Made by a program: the position numbers and the translations under genes
Shown: in pieces, positions 25,367-33,206 of the stretch
Position numbering within the stretch: position 1 is the first letter of the stretch
How the letters are laid out: each line of letters begins with the position of its first letter
Notes under the pieces: generated by a model
What the model saw: the letters and a program-made list of their open reading frames with translations, nothing else
What the model was told of the DNA's origin: nothing
Databases searched by the model: none
Assembly: GCA_029979005.1 (NCBI GenBank)
Contig: JAPOIJ010000039.1
Coordinates: forward strand, 1-33,206
Origin: Planctomycetota bacterium
GTDB taxonomy: Bacteria > Planctomycetota > Planctomycetia > Pirellulales > Pirellulaceae
Direction: 5' to 3'
Length of the DNA: 33,206 nucleotides

Positions 25367-25870
25367 TTAAACCGGATCTTCAACTGATTTGTCCGGACTT
25401 CCCTGGCCAGATTCGTGCGTTTCATCAACAGTCACGGCATCGCTAAGCGATTCCTGTGGATCGGCGGCATTGGTATCCTCAGACCCACCAGCATTCTCGG
25501 AGGCAGCTTGCTCATGCTGCTCACGCTCTGCCGGCAGCACTTCTTCAAGAATACGAGTCACCAGCAACGCATGCTGGATTCCCTTGTCAAGAACAAACTG
25601 TAACCGCGGAGTGTATCGCGTATCGATACGATTCCCAACCTTCTGCTGTAGGTAACCAGCCGAACTTTGTAGCCCGCGAATGCAGAGTCCTTGCTTTGTC
25701 TCATCTCCCATCACCGAAACATGAACCTTAGCTTGTCGCATGTCGGGAGAGACTTCGACGAGTGTCACCGTGACATCTTTGATCCTCGGGTCCTTGAGAT
25801 CAGCGATGATCGCCATACTCACAACTTCTCGGATCGCCTGAGCGGCCTTTAAAACACGACGGGAACTCAT
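25367..25870 (-). CDS. rbfA: Ribosome-binding factor A
   Basis: RbfA helps mature the 30S subunit and binds near the 5' end of 16S rRNA. The first 110 residues show the single KH-like fold, with SRRVLKAAQAIREVV at the start, DLKDPRIKDVTVTLVEVSPDMRQAKVHVSV in two conserved blocks and a region around RYTPRLQFVLD. The 167-residue length exceeds the usual 110-135 because of an acidic Glu/Asp/Ser tail of about 50 residues with no recognisable domain. It follows infB by 74 bases, the common infB-rbfA order, and precedes the HhH/H1-tail gene by 135 bases. Confidence 0.95.
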   Translation of the reverse strand: MSSRRVLKAAQAIREVVSMAIIADLKDPRIKDVTVTLVEVSPDMRQAKVHVSVMGDETKQGLCIRGLQSSAGYLQQKVGNRIDTRYTPRLQFVLDKGIQHALLVTRILEEVLPAEREQHEQAASENAGGSEDTNAADPQESLSDAVTVDETHESGQGSPDKSVEDPV

Positions 25871-25944
25871 AATTCAAAGCCTGAAAATGACACTAAAACA
25901 AAAGGGACAACTACGGACAACCGCCCGTCACTAAAATTCGAAAT

Positions 25945-28755
25945 CTACAGGGTTCTCGCCACTTCTTCGATCTTGTAGGCTTCGAGCGTATCACCTTCCT
26001 TGATGTCATTGAATTTTTCCAGCTTAATTCCGCACTCCATACCACGCTGGACTTCCTTAGCGTCATCGCGCTCACGCTTCAACGATTCAATCGGGTAGTC
26101 ACCGATTACCGTTTGATCACGGATGACTCGCATCCGGCATTCACGCTGAACCGAACCACGCATTACCCGGCAACCGGCAATCATTCCGGTCTTACTGACA
26201 CTAAATGTTCGCAAGACCATCGCCATGCCTAATTCAACCACTTGCTCTTCAGGTTTCAAGCGTCCCTCTAGCGTAGCCTTTAGGTCATCCGTGATCTTAT
26301 AGATCACGTCATATCGACGAATCTCAACACCAAGTTCATCCGCGAGGGACCGGGCTTCTTCATTGGCTACAACGTTAAAGCCAACAATTACGCCTGACGA
26401 AGCATGTGCCAAACGAACATCTCCGACCGAGACTCCACCGGCGAGCGATTGAAGAATCTTAATTTCAACTTCGGGATGTACGATCTTGCCGAGTTCTTTT
26501 TGAATCGCTTCAATCGAGCCTTTTACATCGGCACGAATGATGAGGTTCAAAGTCACCATGTCCTGAGAGTTACGATTCAGGTTCCCTGATTCCAGCAATT
26601 TCTGGAACTCGTCGAGGGACGTCTCAACGGACCGACCACCGACTTGCTCAACTTTACCTCGATGAACCCTTGTCGCCGCGATTTCGCGGGCCTTGGCGAC
26701 GTCATCTACCACGTAAAATTTATCACCCGCACCCGGTGCAATATCGAGTCCCGTCAGATTTACTGGAGTCGAAGGCTCCGCTTCTTTCAGTTTTTTCTTG
26801 GGACGCAACGTGTCATGCATCGCTTTTACTTTTCCAAATGCCCCGCCGCAAACAACAACATCACCCACCTTAAGAGTTCCGCCCTGAACCATAATTTTGG
26901 CGACCACTCCACGATCCGATTGTTGCTCCGCCTCCAAACATGTTCCAAAAGCAGGTCGCGATGGATTCGCTTTGTACTCGTGAAGTTCAGCGGTAACCAG
27001 AATGGTTTCTAACAAATCATCCAACCCGGTTCCGGCAATAGCACTGGTCTGAATCACTTCCGTTTCGCCACCCCACTCACTTGGCAGCAATTCATGGGTG
27101 GCTAAGTCCTGCAATGCTTTGTCTGGTGTGACTCCTGGTAAATCGATTTTGTTCAACGCAACGATGATCGGAACGCCGGCAGCCTTCGCATGGCTAATTG
27201 CTTCCTCGGTTTGAGGCATGATACCGTCGTCCGCAGCGACAACCAAAACAGCGATATCCGTGACGTTGGCACCGCGAGCTCGCATCTCTGTGAACGCTTC
27301 GTGACCCGGTGTATCAACAAAGGCAATCTTATTTTCACCCTTTCTGATTTCATACGCGCGGATGTGCTGGGTAATTCCACCTGCCTCACCCGATACAACA
27401 TCAATCCCGATCAGTGCATCCAGCAAAGATGTTTTTCCGTGATCAACGTGACCAAGGAAAGTCACAATTGGCGCTCTGGCTTCGAGAGCACCGGCGTCTT
27501 CTTGTTCAACATCGAAATCGGCAAGCAATTCATCTTCAAGCGATTGGTATTCGCGAATCTCTAATTCGATACCCAGCTCTTCGACGAGCAATTCGACCAT
27601 CTCATCTTCGATAATCGAATTGATATTCTTATTTGATTCGTCACCCAGTTGTTTGATCGCAAACAACACCTTCACTTTAGGAACACCTGCAGCTTCCGAA
27701 AACTCACGAACAGTACATGGAAGCTGGAGGACGACGTTGTCTTTCCGCGGGGCGGCTGTATTTACAGTTGGTCCCGAACGACGGCGACGGAAAGACGACT
27801 GGTTGCGAGCCGGCCTTCGGTTTTGACGAGAAGGACGTGAGCCCATGACACTGTCGTCACGACCTCCACGCTCGCGTCGGGAACCTAGACCCCGCTTTTT
27901 TGTTGATTCTTCCGAATCAATCATCGCATCGGCAGCTTTACCTTTTTTCTTCTTATTTTTAGACTTGGTGAGGTGCTCCAGCGGCGCAACACCCCCGCCG
28001 GATTTCACACTCTTAATCGCATCCTGTGGGAGCGCAATATCGGGTTTTTGAACCTTCTCACCAGATTCTTTTCGTGGCTGCGGTTGCTTAACTTCAGGCA
28101 TCGCGGCAAAACGAACGTTCGCTCCAGCAGGTTTCTTTTTAGGCGCGTCCTTCTTGGCTGCATCACCTTTAACATCCGCGCTTTGGTCGAGGTTTTTAAG
28201 CTGACGACGTGGAGCTACCCCCGGCTGACGACGTGGCATTAAGGGAGGCTTGACCGTCGGAGCACCTGTTCCAGAGGACTTTGGCTCAGCAACATTCGCC
28301 TTCGCGGGTTCTTTCGGTTTCTCTGTCGACTCTTCCGGCTTGGGCTTTACACCGCGAATTCGATCAAGCAGACCGCCGCGTTTGGCCGGGCGAGCCGGTT
28401 CCTCCGACGATGTGACCGGTGTTTCGACAGCCTCCTCAACGACTGCTTGAGATTCGACTTCCGTCTCTTCTTCAACCGCCGGGGGAGCCACGGAAACGGG
28501 CGAAACAATTTCACCAATCTTCTTTTTTGAAGCCACCGGACGCACAGGGCGCATGGGTGCGGCCACGTCAGGCTTGGGCTCCGCTTTCGAATCCTCACCT
28601 CCAGACATGAATTGCTTGACGATGGCAATCTCGTCATCTTCCAGACTTGCTAGCGCAGAGCCTTTACCCTTGATATTTGCTTTTTCACAAATCTCAAGTA
28701 ATTGCTTGTTATCAAGCCCAAGTTCTTTTGCAAACGCGTAGATGCGTACGGGCAC
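25945..28755 (-). CDS. infB: Translation initiation factor IF-2
   Basis: IF-2 is the GTPase that places initiator tRNA on the 30S subunit and promotes subunit joining. The N-terminal domain starts PVRIYAFAKELGLDNKQL, followed by about 300 low-complexity residues rich in Pro, Lys, Glu and Arg. The G domain begins with GHVDHGKT (residues 435-442 from the chosen start), then DTPGHE and NKID, and the C-terminal domains bind fMet-tRNA. The frame is open to a GTG at 28800. I prefer the GTG at 28755, which matches the usual family start and has GGAAGG nine bases upstream. It follows nusA after 230 bases, a rather long gap with a possible hairpin, and precedes rbfA. Confidence 0.97.
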   Translation of the reverse strand: MPVRIYAFAKELGLDNKQLLEICEKANIKGKGSALASLEDDEIAIVKQFMSGGEDSKAEPKPDVAAPMRPVRPVASKKKIGEIVSPVSVAPPAVEEETEVESQAVVEEAVETPVTSSEEPARPAKRGGLLDRIRGVKPKPEESTEKPKEPAKANVAEPKSSGTGAPTVKPPLMPRRQPGVAPRRQLKNLDQSADVKGDAAKKDAPKKKPAGANVRFAAMPEVKQPQPRKESGEKVQKPDIALPQDAIKSVKSGGGVAPLEHLTKSKNKKKKGKAADAMIDSEESTKKRGLGSRRERGGRDDSVMGSRPSRQNRRPARNQSSFRRRRSGPTVNTAAPRKDNVVLQLPCTVREFSEAAGVPKVKVLFAIKQLGDESNKNINSIIEDEMVELLVEELGIELEIREYQSLEDELLADFDVEQEDAGALEARAPIVTFLGHVDHGKTSLLDALIGIDVVSGEAGGITQHIRAYEIRKGENKIAFVDTPGHEAFTEMRARGANVTDIAVLVVAADDGIMPQTEEAISHAKAAGVPIIVALNKIDLPGVTPDKALQDLATHELLPSEWGGETEVIQTSAIAGTGLDDLLETILVTAELHEYKANPSRPAFGTCLEAEQQSDRGVVAKIMVQGGTLKVGDVVVCGGAFGKVKAMHDTLRPKKKLKEAEPSTPVNLTGLDIAPGAGDKFYVVDDVAKAREIAATRVHRGKVEQVGGRSVETSLDEFQKLLESGNLNRNSQDMVTLNLIIRADVKGSIEAIQKELGKIVHPEVEIKILQSLAGGVSVGDVRLAHASSGVIVGFNVVANEEARSLADELGVEIRRYDVIYKITDDLKATLEGRLKPEEQVVELGMAMVLRTFSVSKTGMIAGCRVMRGSVQRECRMRVIRDQTVIGDYPIESLKRERDDAKEVQRGMECGIKLEKFNDIKEGDTLEAYKIEEVARTL

Positions 28756-28764
28756 GTGGCGTGA

Positions 28765-28770
28765 CCTTCC
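28765..28770 (-). promoter_or_regulatory. Shine-Dalgarno site favouring the GTG start of infB at 28755
   Basis: On the minus strand GGAAGG stands nine bases before the GTG at 28755. The earlier GTG at 28800 has no comparable site at a useful distance. Confidence 0.5.
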
Positions 28771-28936
28771 TTCTTTGTTGGGCGATCCCGACTCTGACAC
28801 CAGAACCGAAGAACCGCCACCTTTTAAAAATTTGCTTTACATAAAACGTCCCCTCTGCCGAACAGTGAAAAGAAAACAACGATTTCGTTGATTTCCATAC
28901 CTGGCACAGACACGGTTATATATCCCCACGAATTAA

Positions 28937-28960
28937 ATGAGCTGGCTATCGCTAACTCAT
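28937..28960 (-). other. Possible hairpin in the nusA-infB spacer
   Basis: On the minus strand ATGAGTTAGC and GCCAGCTCAT can pair around GATA with one mismatch and one G-U. It lies 26 bases past the nusA stop. No T-run follows, so it is more likely an RNA-processing or stability element than a terminator. Confidence 0.4.
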
Positions 28961-28985
28961 CTAATTCGACTAATAGTAGTTTCGC

Positions 28986-30323
28986 CTACTCCGGTGAACC
29001 CTCACCTTCTGTGGGCTTTGCGGGCTCCGCCGACTCAGTTGAATCAGCAGCCGCCTCTTCGGAAGCACTCGCCGCTTGAGCTCGCAACTGCTGCTCGGCT
29101 GCGACCCGTTTCGCCTCCACGGCGGCCACCGCAGCAGCCGCTTTTTTCGCTCGTTTTTCTTCCGCTTCTCGCTCTTCCGCTTCCACGGCGAGCACGTCAG
29201 CTTGTTCCACAATGGCATCAACTTGACTTTCGGTCAAATCGCCCATCGCCATTAGATCCGGAGGCTCAATGACGGAGAGGTCATCGTAAGACAAATAACC
29301 CTCTCCCACCAGACGATTTGCCAATTCTTCGTCAACCCCTTCGAGCTTACAGAAGCCTTGAACCGCGCGGTCAATTTGCTGCTCCAACTCCCCCTGAGTC
29401 ATTATTTCAATGTCCCAAGTGCACAACTTGCTCGCCAAGCGAACATTTTGCCCGCGTTTTCCAATCGCAAGGGAGAGCTGATCTTCTCGAACCAACACAA
29501 TGGCTCGTCCCATCATTTGGCACAAAATCACCTCGTCCACTTCCGCGGGCTGCAGTGCATTAGGAATCATCTGCATTGGGTCTTCGTCAAATCGAACAAT
29601 GTCAATCCGCTCTCCAGCGAGCTCATCGATTACCATCTTGATTCGATTTCCACGCACTCCAACGCACGCTCCCACACAATCGACCTTTGAATCGATACTG
29701 CTAACCGCGACCTTCGATCGATAGCCGGGTTCCCGTGAAATGGCGTTAATCGAAATAACACCGTCGGCAATCTCCGGTATCTCATTTTCGAATAAACGCT
29801 GAACAAACACCGGGCGAGTTCGACTGAGAACTACTTTGACGCGACTCCCCTGAGCCTTTACTTCCGTAACCAGTGCTCGAACACGCTCGTTTGGCTGATG
29901 CGACTCTCCTGGAATCTGTTCACTCCGGGGCAAAATTGCCTCGATGGGGCCGAGCGTTACCGTCGTCACACGACCTTCATTCCGATGCACCGTTCCGGTT
30001 ACCAAGTCGTTAATGATCTCATTGAACTCATCTATCTGAGAATCACGTTCCGCCTCTCGCACCTTTTGGATAATGACTTGCTTCGCCGTCTGGGCACCAA
30101 TTCGCCCGATGACTTCTTCATAATCCAATTCATCCTGACCGCAACGACCCGCAATTTGCCCTGAATCTCGCTCGATAATAAATTCGATATCAGCTTCTTC
30201 GCCAAAATGCTTTCGCGCAGCGGAGACCAAGGCTGACTCAATCGCAACAAAAACAACCTCTTTCTCGATGTTTTTTTCGCGATGAAGTGAATCAACAATC
30301 CGCAAAACTTCACTGGCGTTCAT
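28986..30323 (-). CDS. nusA: Transcription termination/antitermination factor NusA
   Basis: NusA binds RNA polymerase and nascent RNA and controls pausing, termination and antitermination. The N-terminal polymerase-binding domain covers about residues 1-130, the S1 domain about 135-200, and two KH domains follow. The second KH domain includes SLAIGKRGQNVRLASKL. A helix-hairpin-helix-like region lies at about 350-380. The last 60 residues are a Glu/Ala/Lys-rich tail in place of the acidic repeats of E. coli. The 445-residue length fits bacteria outside the gamma group. Its ATG lies two bases after the stop of the upstream ABC ATPase gene, so translation is probably coupled. rimP, often the gene upstream of nusA, is missing here. 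Confidence 0.97.
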   Translation of the reverse strand: MNASEVLRIVDSLHREKNIEKEVVFVAIESALVSAARKHFGEEADIEFIIERDSGQIAGRCGQDELDYEEVIGRIGAQTAKQVIIQKVREAERDSQIDEFNEIINDLVTGTVHRNEGRVTTVTLGPIEAILPRSEQIPGESHQPNERVRALVTEVKAQGSRVKVVLSRTRPVFVQRLFENEIPEIADGVISINAISREPGYRSKVAVSSIDSKVDCVGACVGVRGNRIKMVIDELAGERIDIVRFDEDPMQMIPNALQPAEVDEVILCQMMGRAIVLVREDQLSLAIGKRGQNVRLASKLCTWDIEIMTQGELEQQIDRAVQGFCKLEGVDEELANRLVGEGYLSYDDLSVIEPPDLMAMGDLTESQVDAIVEQADVLAVEAEEREAEEKRAKKAAAAVAAVEAKRVAAEQQLRAQAASASEEAAADSTESAEPAKPTEGEGSPE

Positions 30324-30325
30324 TT

Positions 30326-31567
<1,242 letters not shown>

Positions 31568-31643
31568 CAGTTACCCACCGTGGCCGTCAGCCAATTGCCT
31601 GTTCGGCTCCAGTTAGTCAAAAGGCCCTTCTACTTTTTCACTA

Positions 31644-31662
31644 CTGCCCAAACCTCTGGCAG
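31644..31662 (-). other. Small hairpin in the 5' leader of the ABC-nusA transcript
   Basis: On the minus strand CTGCC and GGCAG pair around a nine-base loop, between the predicted start of transcription near 31703 and the ABC start codon. It is short and may be chance, but the leader of about 136 bases leaves room for RNA-based control. Confidence 0.3.
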
Positions 31663-31709
31663 CGACGAAAAGATAGAAAGACCTTAGAAATCTTCGATTC
31701 AAGCCAAAA

Positions 31710-31738
31710 ATAATAGCGTAAAAATCCCCCTCAGTCAA
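31710..31738 (-). promoter_or_regulatory. Sigma-70-type promoter for the ABC-nusA-infB-rbfA run
   Basis: On the minus strand TTGACT (31733-31738) and TATTAT (31710-31715) are separated by exactly 17 bases. Each box differs from consensus at one position. Transcription would begin near 31703, leaving a 5' leader of about 136 bases before the ATG at 31567. Confidence 0.75.
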
Positions 31739-32191
31739 TGCAGATCGAACAATCCGTTCTTCTTACTGACGCTGAGATCGGCAAATGACACTCCCTCTGA
31801 CCCCAATCAATCGACTTTCACTAGCAACTAAACCTCATTGCCAGGAATTGAGAACCTAAATCCTTAAAAAACCAGTCAATCCCCCCCATTTCGACCGGTA
31901 ATAGGCCGCAATCGACGCCAAACACCCGCTACTTCGCCGGATCTACCCAAAACAACAATGCGGACGCAAGACCACACTGTGGACGACCCGCCTCGTCGTT
32001 TAAGTATCTGGGCTAATTTTTAGACGCACAAGCAATCGAGTTTGAGAAACGAGGCATTCGCCCGAACCAGAATCCAACCGAGAAACCAATTAAGTCGCCC
32101 ACCGCTACCGCCGCCATTGAAATTGTGGATAGATCGTAAATAGCTAGCGACAAACCTCTCGTGCCTGCTGTTTCGACACCACTTATTCGTC

Positions 32192-32221
32192 TTGTCGGTT
32201 TTCCCCCGACATTCGTATACT
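32192..32221 (+). promoter_or_regulatory. Probable promoter of the secreted Pro-rich protein gene
   Basis: TTGTCG (32192-32197) and TATACT (32216-32221) are 18 bases apart, with four and five matches to the sigma-70 boxes. A small dyad GTCGG/CCGAC lies inside the spacer. The predicted start near 32228 leaves a leader of about 117 bases. Confidence 0.45.
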
Positions 32222-32334
32222 CGCCTGTTCACATTTGCTAGATCGCGACAGATTGGAATATGTCCCTAGCGAATACGTACTTTTCAGCGATTCGGACTTG
32301 GTGATGCAATCTCAAGCCCGATACCGTCTGTTTT

Positions 32335-32338
32335 GGAG
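32335..32338 (+). promoter_or_regulatory. Shine-Dalgarno site fixing the start at 32345
   Basis: GGAG stands six bases before the ATG at 32345. This supports that codon over the second ATG at 32351. Confidence 0.65.
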
Positions 32339-32344
32339 ATCGAG

Positions 32345-33206
32345 ATGAGAATGGATTCTTTATTCGATTCAACAATTGGCTATTGCAGCACACTGCGTTC
32401 CTGCAGAACACTGCGCTACCGTAGCCCATGGTTGAATGTTGCCACCATTGTGACTGCTATTTTTGCAGGACTCGTTTTACCGAGTTTTGCTGCGGCTCAA
32501 ACGACTGGTACCAACAACTGGCCCCCCTCGATATCATCCGAACCGGGAACGTTCGTCAAACCGACAACCCCACCTCCAAGTTCCTTCCAATCATCCAACA
32601 TTGGAAAGCCAGGCATTGCTCCTACGCAAATTCCCAAGACGTCTCCAACTGCCGCTCCTAAAACGCAACCGCCAAGTCCGCAAAGCTTTTCGGGGAATCC
32701 AAACCTAAAACTCTCCCCCACTTCACCGCCTGCACCCAACACCCCCGTTGAGCAAGGCAATCAATTTCAAAGCAACAAATTACAAAACCTACTTAGATCC
32801 CCGGCAACCCCACCAACCACCACCGCCGCAGCGGCACCGTGGCAGAACCCCTCCCAGCCCAAAGCCTCATCCTTTGTTGCTCCTGCCAGCAATGAATCCG
32901 ATTTGAATTCCTCTACAGGCATTGCCGTCGCGGCATTTCCAGTTCAACCCCAACCTCAACCACCCGCTTCGAGCGCTACTCCTGCTAATCCCGTAGTAGC
33001 CCAGCCGTTGGCCACTTCAAAACCTCAACCATCCGCTCAGCCATCCGCTCAACCATCTGCAAACAACGCCACCCCGGCAGCACCCAACACCGTGGTAGCG
33101 AGTTTCACAAAACCTCCCAACGACCTTCCGAGTGCTGCTGGGCAGATCTGGCAAGAATACGACATCACTCCCTATACATCTAAAATCACCAACAACAAAC
33201 AACCGG
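32345..33206 (+). CDS. Secreted proline-rich protein, partial at the right edge
   Basis: The frame runs open for 287 codons to the end of the window, so the gene is incomplete. After a basic start the hydrophobic segment VATIVTAIFAGLVLPSFAAA forms a clear signal peptide, with probable cleavage after AAA or AAAQ. About 190 residues rich in Pro, Ser, Ala, Thr, Gln and Asn follow, with three exact QPSA units at 33026-33061. This part looks like a disordered linker. Near the end the character changes to AAGQIWQEYDITPYTSK, which probably opens a folded domain cut off by the window. I believe similar secreted proteins occur in planctomycetes, but the family is not named here. Two 18-base units repeat in the signal region. 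Confidence 0.85.
   Translation, partial: MRMDSLFDSTIGYCSTLRSCRTLRYRSPWLNVATIVTAIFAGLVLPSFAAAQTTGTNNWPPSISSEPGTFVKPTTPPPSSFQSSNIGKPGIAPTQIPKTSPTAAPKTQPPSPQSFSGNPNLKLSPTSPPAPNTPVEQGNQFQSNKLQNLLRSPATPPTTTAAAAPWQNPSQPKASSFVAPASNESDLNSSTGIAVAAFPVQPQPQPPASSATPANPVVAQPLATSKPQPSAQPSAQPSANNATPAAPNTVVASFTKPPNDLPSAAGQIWQEYDITPYTSKITNNKQP
32384..32419 (+). repeat. 18-bp tandem near-duplication in the signal-peptide region
   Basis: The unit tgcagcacactgcgttcc (32384-32401) is followed directly by tgcagaacactgcgctac (32402-32419). Fifteen of 18 bases agree and the frame is kept, giving CSTLRS then CRTLRY. Confidence 0.85.
33026..33061 (+). repeat. Three tandem 12-bp units encoding QPSA
   Basis: Three consecutive four-codon units each encode Gln-Pro-Ser-Ala, with changes only at wobble bases. 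They lie in the disordered part of the secreted protein. Confidence 0.9.

Larger units (their letters stand above)
31568..32344. other. Long intergenic region between divergent genes
   Basis: This 777-base stretch has no convincing gene. It holds the promoter of the ABC-nusA unit at 31710-31738 and a probable promoter for the secreted protein at 32192-32221. A short dyad CCACA-C-TGTGG lies at 31972-31982, with outer arms GCGG and CCGC around it. The middle part (about 31740-32190) is rich in short C-runs and shows no codon pattern on either strand. No tmRNA, SRP RNA or RNase P motif was recognised. Confidence 0.55.

Noticed and set aside
32020-32232. 70-residue minus-strand ORF in the long intergenic region
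   Set aside because: No ribosome site, unusual Cys/Arg/Trp content and overlap with the likely promoter of the divergent gene; best read as chance.

Overview
The window looks like chromosomal DNA from a planctomycete or a close relative in the PVC group. The grounds are family-level resemblances recognised from memory: the N-terminus of IF-2, the small unknown genes that sit among housekeeping genes, late menaquinone genes of the futalosine type, a lysine-rich histone H1-like tail, and a secreted proline-rich protein at the right edge. Base composition is moderate, many genes lack a clear Shine-Dalgarno site, and genes are scattered in short groups on both strands. No tRNA, rRNA, CRISPR array, transposase, integrase or phage gene was found.

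Layout. Positions 2-2604 (+) hold the C-terminal part of a membrane protein that begins outside the window, followed by an ABC ATPase. Positions 2616-5543 (-) hold an unknown 184-residue protein and tryptophan synthase trpB-trpA. mutM (+) diverges from trpB, and a soluble NtrB-like histidine kinase (-) converges on it. A small unknown gene (+) faces a two-gene unit of nadD and an 88-residue unknown (-). Positions 9274-16511 (+) carry priA, a histidine kinase with a periplasmic c-type heme motif, rnhA and recG. PriA, RNase HI and RecG all act on R-loops or stalled forks. Positions 16541-20621 (-) hold a DUF4190-like membrane protein and a late menaquinone group, in transcription order menG, ubiX, ubiA-type prenyltransferase, mqnE. 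comB and glyS follow on the plus strand.

The right third is one long minus-strand run from 31567 down to 23384: a MalK/UgpC-like ABC ATPase, nusA, infB, rbfA, a fusion of a degenerate HhH-GPD domain with an H1-like tail, and yebC. A near-consensus sigma-70 promoter at 31710-31738 precedes it. The ABC gene ends two bases before nusA, in the place where many bacteria carry rimP. A 777-base stretch with no convincing gene then separates this unit from a divergent secreted Pro-rich protein (32345 onward) that runs off the window.

The best candidates for something new are the HhH-GPD/H1-tail fusion inside the translation-factor unit, the ABC ATPase with an extra segment in its helical subdomain coupled to nusA, and the heme-motif sensor kinase placed between priA and rnhA.
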